Part shown: positions 37,967-64,000 of the stretch, piece after piece
Layout: every line of letters starts with the position of its first letter
Position numbering within the stretch: the first letter of the stretch is position 1
DNA from: Corella eumyota
Lineage: Eukaryota; Chordata; Ascidiacea; Phlebobranchia; Corellidae
Length of the DNA: 64,000 nt
Assembly: GCA_963082875.1 (NCBI GenBank)
Contig: OY720098.1
Span: 11,036,001 to 11,100,000 of the forward strand
Reading direction: 5' to 3'
The notes under the pieces: generated by a model
Database searches by the model: none
What the model was told of the DNA's origin: nothing
Seen by the model: the letters and a program-made list of their open reading frames with translations, nothing else
Made by a program: the position numbers and the translations under genes

Positions 37967-40228
37967 TTTCTAATTTTAATATTTAAAAAAATTTAAACTA
38001 ATAAATAATAAACACTGTTTTTTCTCTATAGATAAATAAACATTGTAATTCTTTTTTTAGTTAGTGTGTTAAGGTTTTAAACCTTTTTCACAAAAGCACA
38101 TACTATACTAATTCAATAATGAATAAAAATCACTATAAAGATATTTAAATCAATAAAAAATATATAATTAAACATGTCCTTTCCAGCTTATAAACATTCT
38201 TCAATTATTAATAAACCCCACAACATAATTTTTCAGGTCATAAAAAAACGACAACCAACCAGACTAAATATACAATAATAATATACACAACAGCAAGTTA
38301 TGTGTATTTCAGAATTGTGGCATAATACTTATTAATACAAATACCTAAACGTCCTGAACGTCTAGCAGTCTAGGAAACGTACAACGAAAATTAAATATTT
38401 TAACATTCTTGCATTTTTGAGGTCTAAACAAGCAGAAAGGTAAAACAACTCTTAAACTAACTGACAACTGGCTTGGTCTATATTTATTTTTGTTCTTTTT
38501 ACTTTTTTTACACTGCGTTTCTCCGATTTTTGATTAAAAATTAAACAATATGTAAAAAGAGTCGGTTTTTTTTGTCATTTTGTCATATGATAAATCACAA
38601 ATTGAAAATGACGTCACCGTTATTTCGTTCTGCTCTAAATATTTCAAGCGCGGAAAATCATGTTTCCATTAATTTTAAATCGAAAACCTATTTGTAGTAT
38701 ACTATGCCGTATGCAATTTATTTTCGCTTTGAATAATGTAACTGCTTTATAAAATTGATAGAGTGATATAAATCCACCCCAACCCTCTAGAAAGGCGAAG
38801 AAAATAAAATCAAAAAAACATTCTTGACTTGTGCGTTAAATTTTGTTTTACTGAGGGTAAAATAATATTTTGGTGATTCCAGCGGCTAACTTAACCATTT
38901 GCCAATCTTTATACAAGTTGGTATTTTAAGGGGTTGGAGGGCTAAAGTTAATAAGACCAGCTTTCTTAAATTAAAACACAAAAAAGTTTTTTTCATTCCA
39001 TTTATTTTTGAAGAGCTGTTAGTAAGTATAAAAACTTTTTACAGGTTAAGCAACATCGCATAAGCTTTTAACATTCACTTTTTCTCGCAATTTTCATTGA
39101 ATATATAACAATTAGGAACAACTACAATCATGCAGTACATTTTACCTTTTGCAAACCAACATAACAAAAAAAACTTTCACAAACCAATATTTGATACAAC
39201 ATAAAACAAAAATTGTTCAACAACAATATGAATAACGTACCATTTTCCAACAAAAAAATATGGAACTTATTACAAAGTATTTGGTTAAGTTAAAACTGTT
39301 ACATTACACAAATAAATTTTGAATAATTATTAATTAACACACACAGTAAAAACCTTGAAAAAAACAGTGAAGTTTGTGGAATAAAGTTCCCTTAAATAAG
39401 AAACCCTTTTAACACACAGTTTAACTTATCAAGAAAAAGTATTGGCAAAATTTAACAACTGCTAAACTACAATAGCTATACAAACTGCTAATAAAAATAG
39501 TTGTGTTAGTAAAGCAGCATATCAAAACAACAGCATGAAAGGAATGAAAAAAATTGGAAATGTACAGAAAGAGTAGGTACCAAAAAATATGAATAGTAAG
39601 ACTTGGCATAAGAAACAGTGTTGGTTAAAAATGTAAAATAAGAATGGTCAATGGGCTATTAGGTGTAAAAAAAAAAATAGGTGTAAAAAATATTTGTTTA
39701 TTAAATACACTTTATTAAAATATACCTTAAAAAATACTACCTATTTCATATGATAAAAATTTTCTAAAAGAAGTAAAATATTGAATAAATAATGGTAAAA
39801 TACACCAGGCCAATACATCATGACTTAAAGAAATAAAAAATGTGCAGCTGACAAAAAAAAATTAAAATCAAGCAATATAAAAAAGCAGTAAAAAAGTGTT
39901 GATAAAATGTTAAACTTATATAAAATCACCCAATAATATTAAAAAAAAAACATATGACAACATAACTCCTAAAAAAATATTAAAAATACATTCTGTTGTG
40001 TAAAATTCGCTAAAACATTAAAAACAAAACAAAATAGCACCTATTTGAAATACAGAGGTATGAAACAAGAAGATTTAATTTTATACAAAATAAAAAAAAT
40101 ACGTTGATCAATTGCTTGAGATTTGCAAGCATTTTTGTTATTAGTAGAATAATAAAAAGCAGTAGGAATTTTAGTCAAATAACCGAAAAATAATTTGACC
40201 ACATAAAAAATTGAAAGAAAAAATACAA
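37967..40228. other. Flower 5' flank and MAP3K1 3' UTR
   Basis: No exon recognised. A full CRE (TGACGTCA) lies at 38609-38616 in a GC-richer patch (38580-38700) that could be the Flower promoter. The part from about 39000 to 40228 is presumably MAP3K1 3' UTR. Confidence 0.45.
38609..38616. promoter_or_regulatory. Consensus CRE upstream of Flower
   Basis: TGACGTCA, about 640 bp before the Flower Met codon, in the only GC-richer patch of this interval. Confidence 0.35.
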
Positions 40229-56640
<16,412 letters not shown>

Positions 56641-58181
56641 TTTCAATCAGTTAGAGACTGTCTTAGTATACCCAATAAAACAACATTTTATAACCTGATA
56701 AGTAGAAGTGATGAACAGCAAAATTAAAACAAAGAACTTATATAAATACTGTCTGATAGTTTATGTCTACAAGTATATCTGTATATACTGTCTGTTTTGA
56801 ATAGTAAAAAATGGCACGTGCAGACGTTTGTCTACACTACAACTTATATTTTAGTTTATAAGTCTTAGCTTGGTGACATTTACTAGCATTTAATAATTAA
56901 ATTTTTTATATTTGTATTATTTACAATTTAACTAAGAATCTTGAAAGTATAATTCTACCATGCTGTGTAAACTATTAAACAAATAAATGTCCGCGTTTTG
57001 CCGTAACGAAGAGTAAAACAAACACATAAATTTTAGAAATTTGCAAAACCAAAACAAAGTACTTCAGCGCTACCTGCCGAACAAATTATTATAGGGCTGA
57101 AGATAATTTCGTTTAATTTTTATTCTAACATAACAAAAAATAAGTGTAAATTTTGAAACTTTAACAAACATGTCATAAATAAAAAAATAAAATGTTACCC
57201 ACATTTTAAAAAACTTACAAAAACAATATAAAAGAAAAGGTTTCTTACGACCATTCTTAGTGACCATGTTAAAATGTACCAAAAAAAACATTAAAAACAA
57301 ACATTGCATCTATTTTTATTCTTCTATCGCGTCTTTTTTGTATTAGTTTATTTTCGGTAAAGAAAGGCCGACATTAAGATAAAGTTTGCTACCCCGAATC
57401 GGCCTTGATTCGGCTTTGGTATTTTGCAATATCATTAAATATAATTTCATAGTACTTAATTTGCAGATTATTTTTTTTAGCCTACATAGGTTTAAACCGT
57501 TTATAGTGCGTTACATAAGGCGACAACAACATAGAAAAAGTTAGAAAAAGGTAAAGCGAAGTGTGCTAACCAGTTCATCTAAACGACACGTGTAAAAATA
57601 AATAGGACCAAACAAAAAATATTACTTGGTATGGCGAAATTTTACAAAGATGATTCGCTAACACTATTGTTTGCGCAAAAATAAAAAAGAAGGCCCTTAA
57701 GGGAATTTCCCCTATTGTACTGTCCAGTCATGTGATTTTCAAATTAAAAAAGTAATAGTGTTTCCAAATCTATAATGTAAACTTTAAAACTATAAATGAT
57801 GTAAAATCTCTTAGCTTAAAATTTTATTTTTTTAATGTTGAAAATGAACTACTAGTTAATAAATATTTGCAAATAAAACAAAATTCTATCCATTTACTAG
57901 CTTGTAATTCAAAATAACCCCCTGTGTTTATACTTTAAAACTGGAGTGGCAACACTAAACTCGCTTAGTCATCGTCATAGTTTGTTATTATTATGAAAAT
58001 GGTAAAATAGAAAAAAATTTCTTCAATTTTTTCATGTCACCGATCTTGTATTTTCTAGATCATTCTTTCGCCGAAATTTTGCTATAAAACGTGCTCACTT
58101 TAAGCTGTTATATCACAACCAAGAAGAAATAATAAAGTTATTCTACTTTCTACATCCGAGAAGAAAAATAAAAAAGTCATC
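56641..58181. promoter_or_regulatory. Shared upstream region of MAP3K1 and SQSTM1
   Basis: The two genes diverge from this 1.54-kb stretch, which must contain both 5' UTRs and promoters. No exon of either gene was recognised. A small near-palindrome, CCGAATCGGCCTTGATTCGG, lies near 57394-57413. Transcription starts cannot be placed from sequence alone. Confidence 0.55.
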
Positions 58182-59717
58182 ATGTCTTTACAATTTAAAG
58201 CATTTTTGTACGAGCTTAAAGCTAACCGACCGAAGGAAATTCGACGTTTTGCAATTGACCAGGACGTTTCAAGTAGCTACGATTATTTGAGAAGAAAGGT
58301 AAGTTATTTTTCTTAAACTAATGACATTTTTATAAATTAAAGCCAACTAAAACATCGTTTTTTTATAAATTAGGTTTCATCAGTATTTCCCAATTTGGGA
58401 GAAGACAACTTTGCCTTGCAATGGAAAGATGCTGAGGGTGATTTTATTTGGTTCAACTCTGATGAAGAATTGATGCAAGCACTTGGTCAAATTAGTGGAG
58501 ATGTCTTTAAGCTCTACATCAAGGTAGATTAAATATTTTATAAACTAATTTATTTACTTAAAACTTGTAATTATTATTCAATTAATAGCACTTTCAGTCA
58601 TTAAATAAAGTAAAGTTAGATAAATATTTTTTAATTACAAATTTTGCGTAGGAAAATTCAGAAAAAAGTAATGAGGACTCTACCCCTCGATGCGGTGGTA
58701 GAAATTTTGGCGAGGGAGCTAATTATGGACCATGGGGATACCAGGGTGGTTGCCCCCAACGCCCTCCATTTGGACCCTTTGGTTTTCAATTTAGACCCCC
58801 TTTTGGTCAAGGTCATCCCAGATTTTCAGGTTGCCCATTCAAAAATCAGGAGCAAAACCAACAACAAAGCAGTGAGACTGGTCAAAAGCAATCAGCATCT
58901 ACAAGTGCAAATGAAAATGAACAAAATCAAAGTCAAAACAATGGTAAACCAATAATTTAACAAAATTTGTTTAAATATTTACTTGAATCTTGTTGTATAA
59001 ACTGTTAAAAGAATAGGAATCTAAATAACAATTTATTTTATTTTTTAGCTAATGATTACTTGCAAAGCATGGGAAATGTGGTGGCTGATTTCTTGAGCCC
59101 ATTTGGTATTGATGTTGACATCAATGTTGAACATAAAGGAAAGAAAACGAAGTGTGAAGGAACTAAAAATAAAGCCGGTAATGAAGAGCCTAGCAGTTCG
59201 GAAGATCAACAAACTTCGGGTAAGATTTTAAATATTATAAAATTTACAGAAATTCTAATCTTTTTTTCTAGTTTTGTTAAAATTTTTAATTTCAACAGAA
59301 CCTTCTGCACCACGTAGCCCAGGTGAGCCAGATTGGACATTTGTCAAGGAAGATGACCAAGAAAAAGGTTAGTTGATTATATAAATAAATAACAAAATAC
59401 AGAGATTTTTGTTTAAGTGATAAATAACATCTTTATTTAACAGATGAGCCGAACCTAATATTGACATTTTATAAGCATAAGCAAACAAAAAAACTAACGT
59501 ATATTATCTAAGTAAACAAACAAAACCATTTTTAGGAGCAACCCAGGATGAGACAATGGAAACAGAAGATTCTAGATTTGACAATGCGCTGCAACAGCTG
59601 ATTAGCATGGGCTTCAATGATAATGGTGGATGGTTGTCTAACTTGGTGAAGTCATGTAACAATGACATACCCAAAGTATTGGATGCCATGCAGCCTGCCA
59701 AAAGTGGCAGCAAGTAA
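58182..59717 (+). CDS. SQSTM1: Sequestosome-1/p62 autophagy receptor without ZZ finger
   Basis: Selective-autophagy receptor that polymerises through PB1, binds ubiquitin with its UBA and LC3/ATG8 with an LIR. Six exons (58182-58298, 58374-58523, 58652-58943, 59049-59219, 59299-59367, 59536-59717) join to 327 codons. PB1, residues 1-89: basic patch EIRRF and acidic OPCA loop DAEGDFIWFNSDEEL, so both polymerisation faces are present. Exon 3 encodes a Gly/Phe/Pro/Gln/Asn-rich stretch (NYGPWGYQGG, PPFGPFGFQFRPPFGQG) where vertebrate p62 has its ZZ zinc finger. Exon 4 holds NVVADFLSPFGIDVDINVEH, matching human p62 upstream of the LIR. LIR candidate: DWTFV in exon 5, preceding acidic residues. UBA in exon 6: LISMGFNDNGGWLSNLV, then DIPKVLDAMQ. 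No clear KEAP1-binding STGE motif. Ends SGSK before TAA. Human p62 has 440 residues. Confidence 0.93.
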
Positions 59718-60058
59718 ACCTTGAATAGAGATACTTCGTTTTCCATTTGAATGGAAAAAATGTACATAGACTAACAATGAACATTTGTGGGATACTGTTT
59801 ATAGCATGGCACTTTGTTAAAATTTTAAGCACTTTTCAGTTTTATTTGTGTATTATGCTTGGTTTCGGAACTTTTCTATCATGGTTTTTTTAAGATTAGC
59901 AATATGCCCCTTTTCTGTATTGTATTTTAATTGTATGGCTTTTGTTTTTAACCTTTCACTTCTTGGTTTAAAAAAATGTTAACTATAGATTCTGATTATA
60001 ATTTTTTTACCAACTTTATTCTTTATACACTTTTCTATGAAATGATCTGTTTTAATAT

Positions 60059-60064
60059 AATAAA
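60059..60064 (+). promoter_or_regulatory. Candidate SQSTM1 polyadenylation signal
   Basis: AATAAA about 340 nt past the stop, followed by U-rich DNA, and about 340 nt before the convergent gene's stop codon at 60403. Confidence 0.55.
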
Positions 60065-60402
60065 ATTGTATATTATTATTAACATTAAATCAGCACATTG
60101 CACTATAATGTCAAGTTATTTTACCAAAAAGTAGTAAATAATAACATTAATATATACAAATTTAAAAAAGCTCCCATTAGTTTAACAGTTATAAAGTAAA
60201 ATATTTGATAATATTGAAAAAATGTTATACTAAACTTTGAGATCTTAAAATATCATTTTAAAATAAAAAGTAAGGCATGATTATCATGGTGTTGGCAACA
60301 GGAATAGGATAATATAGATATAAATATGAACACTGTATACTTTTAAAAATACATAATCTGTGCAGTGTAGGTTTTGGCAAGGTAAAAGAAATATATGTTT
60401 CA

Positions 60403-63400
60403 TTAAACCTTTTTTCCTGGTATCATGCCACCAAAATTAAAGTTTCCTTCAGGAAATTGAAATATTAATTCAGGATAACCGGGTTTGCCTAAAATTGTAG
60501 AAAAAAATGTATATAAATAAAATCTAATTCCAAAAATAAAATCTAATTCCCAAAAAAAAATAAATAAATATAAACGTAAAAATACCCTACTATCTATGTA
60601 ATTATATATTTTAAAGGTTATTTATTTTTGATAGTAAAAAATAAATAAACTAACTGTTCGCTTTACTAAAAATCTACTACAGAAAATAATACAAAAAAAA
60701 ACTCTTAAGCCACCACCGTTTAAAAATATAAAACTTTTTACCTTTCCCGACAACTTTTAAAACACTGTCATGTCTTTTAATATTTCTTGCAAGTCGATCA
60801 GTAAGAATAGTTTGTGTCCAGGATGATAATGGGGCGCCCAGGTACATAGTAGACCCTAAGATTTTACAATTTATGTTGTTAAGTTTAGGGTTGAACAAAT
60901 GTAATAACAAAATAATTTTTTAGTCATTTTGACCAAAGATTTTTTGATTTAATTAAGATGATTAAGATTTCAATTTTTAGATTTAAATTTATAAAGGTTT
61001 TGTAGTTACTAAAGCAGATTTCTTGTTCAATAAAAGAAGCTTTGTAATTATTGGCCATTAATTCCTCTTTGCCAATTTTTTGTGCAAATTGTAAAACGTC
61101 ATCAGCGTAATAAAAATTTCCAGGAAAACTTTCCTTCATCAATCGAATCAAATCAATATTCTAAAATAAATTTAATTTTCATAAAAAAATTAAAAGACTT
61201 TAAAAAACCTTGTAAAAATATTAAACTACAAAACTTAAAACATTACATTAGGAGGACTGGCTAGATAAATTGTCTTAATACTGTAATCAGCCATCTTATC
61301 CTTGATTGCTTGAATAAATGAAGTTCTAATATCTTCATCATAGGAAAGACCCAATGTGATCTTACAAATCTCCTTATTACGCTCCCGTGCACCTTTTGGC
61401 CGAGACGGTTTGCACCTAATGTTATAGTTGGTTTTATCAAATTTATATTTGACTAAAGTCATTTTGATGTTTCGTTTAGTAATATTTAATTCCTAATATA
61501 TAATATAACAATGAAATTTACTTTATATAGTAACAGACACCAAAATATCTTAAACCATCTTTTTATTTGTTTAAACACTTTTTAAAATGACTTAAATTCT
61601 TAAACAAAGAATTATAAACATTCAAAAATTTCTTATTTACATGTCAAGCCAATCTGATTCGTATCTCCAATGAACAGCCATGTAAGGTTTTTTTCCCATA
61701 ACCTGCTCCAAAAATTCCAAGGCAAACTTTCTTACAAGAAGAGGACTGTAAAATAATAAAGTTTATAAAGTTAGCAGGGTTTTGATATATAAAAAAAAGT
61801 GTATTAAGAACTAAACCAATTTTGAAGTATCAATATTAAGCTTAAAATGTATGACCTCAATCTTAAACAATATTTTTAATTTGACAAGCTTATATTTTAT
61901 TTTTATAGAATTTTTATTAAAATTAATTTTTAATGTTTTGACAGAAAAATTAGAATTTAACTTACCGCCAGAAATTTTTTGCAATTCTTGAAAATGTTGC
62001 AAGCCAACGATCCTGACTAGGGAGACATTTTTTTCCGTAAATAATTCCCATACATTCGTATTCATCAGCTTTTATTATTCCTTCTGATAAATCATTTGGA
62101 ACTAATTCCTCGTAACTCTTAACAGTAATTTCTTTCATAATCTGAAAATTAATTAAGAATAAACTAAAAAATAAAATATTAACATCGGTTACCCAAGATA
62201 CACAAAAATTAATTGTAAGTTAAAAACCAAATTAATTAATTTTTTTGGAGTTGAATATTGGAATAAATATAAAATATTAACTTATATGGATTTTACAAAT
62301 TTTTATATAGGCTATATAATAAAAATATACACAATCAACTTAGTAAAATCAGCGTACTATAAAAACTATAAAATTTTATATAACTTAAAATTACTTTTAA
62401 AGATGCAGCTCTTTGAAAATGTTTAATTCCATCCATTCTCTTGACATCTACCTCACCACAAGTAACTTGAACATCCAATTTTCCTGAACATTTCTTTCGA
62501 AAATCTTTCATTGAGATAACATCCATTGCCTAAGCAAAGTTTTAAAAAACATGATTGTTTATTTTATTACGAGTTTAGAACAAAAAATAACATATATATA
62601 TATATATATATATATACTATAGGCCTATTTAAGTTTATTATATTTTTTAGATTTTTTTTACAACATTTATATTTAAAAAAACTTTTAAAATTTTTTTTAA
62701 ATCTCACTTTGCCTAGCAGCCCAGCATCAATAGTTTCACTTGGTGGCCAAACAAGATCAACTGTATAGTTGGTGTCGAAAATTGGCAAAACAAAAGGATT
62801 TTCAGCAGCATCACCCATTCTTGGATGTCTAGAAAAATTGAAAAATTATGCAATGTTTAAATTAACAATCATAAATTTATTTTATATCAAAACAAAATAC
62901 CAACAAAATTTGTTCGTACAGCTATAAAACAAATCAAGTTAAACAGTACCAAAAATTTCACTTATTTAATATAAAGGAAAAAAATAATATAAATTTTTTT
63001 AACTGTAACATTAACATTGAATTTATAAAATCAAAATAAATCTTTAAATTTGTACCTGTGGAAAACAGGCACAACAATAGATCTTCCCATTTCATAAGCA
63101 GTAACTGCACCTTGTCGAAACAATCGAAATAAATTATTAGGACCCATATCGAAGTACAACATCGGTAAAACATATCCTTTCGATTTAATCGATGGAAGAG
63201 GCTGAAATATTTAAAAAAAAAAGTATATTAGAAATTAATTTAGGTGGTGTAAATTAATTAAAAAAGTTTGTTTGAAAAATCTCTTTTACAAATTTTTTTT
63301 TTTTACAAATAAAGAATAGGCCTATTTAAATACTAAAATTCATCCTTTAGACATGTACATTTGTTTATTTTAATATAGATTTATATATTGTATTAGTACT

Positions 63401-63705
63401 TTACTTACAATGTTCATAGAACCAAAATCTGTGCTAACTCCCAAATCAAGTGATGGTTTATTTGGAATTTCTTTGTTACCAATAATTTCAAATCCAACAT
63501 TGATACCAGCATTTTTCGCTTTAAATAAAAACACATTTTAGGTAACCATAAACAACATTCCTAAAGTTTTATTAGCATACAACATTTTAACAATTTACAA
63601 AATTAAATTACCTTGTTTTACAGGCTGTTTTTTAATAGCTGGCGCTGGTGGTGCTTTCTTTGCTACAGGTGCCTTCGGTTGAACGTTCTTGGAAGCTTGT
63701 TCAAC
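60403..63705 (-). CDS. GDP-fucose O-fucosyltransferase-like protein (5' end outside window)
   Basis: Probable GT-B glycosyltransferase of the protein O-fucosyltransferase superfamily, expected in the ER/Golgi lumen. Eleven exons visible: 63612-63705, 63409-63518, 63056-63201, 62708-62828, 62395-62529, 61966-62141, 61641-61745, 61247-61492, 61010-61160, 60742-60855, 60403-60488. Supporting motifs in order: an N-terminal Pro/Ala/Lys-rich stalk; FDMGPNNLFRLFRQGAVTAY, then GRSIVVPVFHRH (the donor-binding N-terminal segment and its following strand); AVHWRYESDW, equivalent to the HLRxxxDW donor-site motif of POFUT1; KTIYLASPP (POFUT1 SVYVATDS); YLGAPLSSWTQTI (POFUT1 FIGNCVSSFTAF). The end is GGMIPGKKV. 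The Met and any membrane anchor lie beyond the window. All junctions match in phase except 61641/61492, where phase 2 meets phase 0. Which acceptor it modifies cannot be told. Confidence 0.72.
62590..62616. repeat. (AT)n microsatellite in fucosyltransferase-like intron
   Basis: A run of about 13 AT dinucleotides between exons 62395-62529 and 62708-62828. Confidence 0.9.
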
Positions 63706-64000
63706 CTTAATACAAATAAAACTATTTAATTTTTCACTCCTTAATACAATATAACATGTCCTGTTTACTATTTTGCATACGAATTATTTATGCTTTTATG
63801 ATGAAAGTTAAAAAGAAAACGTTAAAATACTAAAAGAAATGAAAAAATACGGCCTCGCTTTGTGCTCTTACCTAAGAAACGAGTGAGCAAAGAAGTTTAA
63901 ATCGCTCGTCATAACCAAAACTACCAGTTTATATGGATTTGTTTGTAATATGGTCGCAATACAAACTAACAAAACTAATATTTCCACTATGTAATTTTGT

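Noticed and set aside
58644-58955. 103-codon plus-strand frame overlapping SQSTM1
   Set aside because: Shifted reading of SQSTM1 exon 3; the splice-consistent frame gives the Gly/Phe-rich p62 segment instead.
63840-63930. Possible first exon of the fucosyltransferase-like gene (short frame starting MTSDLNFFAHSF before a GTAAGA donor)
   Set aside because: Its phase does not match exon 63612-63705, so the true 5' exon is more likely outside the window.

Overview
The window reads as nuclear DNA of an invertebrate chordate, most likely an ascidian (Ciona-like). The DNA is very AT-rich, introns are short to medium with GT-AG ends, and genes are closely packed. The products are animal-specific: six-domain gelsolin, an M13 endothelin-converting-enzyme-like peptidase, a rhodopsin-class GPCR, Flower, MAP3K1 with SWIM and RING domains, SQSTM1/p62 and an O-fucosyltransferase-like protein. 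The species call is inference from gene content and style. No rRNA, clear tRNA gene, CRISPR array or operon of prokaryotic type was seen.

Layout, left to right. (1) 262-4987, minus: gelsolin family, C-terminus cut by the left edge. (2) 7909-15564, minus: complete 21-exon ECE/neprilysin-like membrane metallopeptidase (819 residues when the exons are joined). (3) 16547-17090: a fold-back DNA transposon with long inverted arms built of short tandem repeats and a 7-bp target duplication. (4) 17178-19428, minus: a peptide-type GPCR locus with two disabling lesions. (5) 20710-23867, minus: a 777-residue protein with a C-terminal MYND zinc finger and PxDLS-type motifs. (6) 25831-29432, minus: a 492-residue charged, probably nuclear protein of unknown family, with a tRNA-derived SINE in one intron. 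(7) 29433-35548: about 6 kb with no recognisable gene. (8) 35549-37966, minus: Flower/CACFD1 (163 residues). (9) 40229-56640, minus: MAP3K1, 30 exons, about 2,000 residues. (10) 58182-59717, plus: SQSTM1/p62 (326 residues), head-to-head with MAP3K1 and lacking the ZZ finger. (11) 60403-63705, minus: O-fucosyltransferase-like gene, 5' end cut by the right edge.

Eight of nine protein loci lie on the minus strand. SQSTM1 is the exception: it is divergent from MAP3K1 and convergent with the fucosyltransferase-like gene. MAP3K1 and p62 both work in ubiquitin-linked stress and NF-kB/JNK signalling, so their 1.5-kb shared upstream region is a candidate bidirectional control region. The remaining neighbours have no obvious pathway in common. 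Exon coordinates were derived by hand from splice consensus, reading phase and family similarity. Joined lengths are exact multiples of three for ECE-like, MYND, the nuclear protein, Flower and SQSTM1, which supports those models; in MAP3K1 and the fucosyltransferase-like gene at least one boundary is uncertain.
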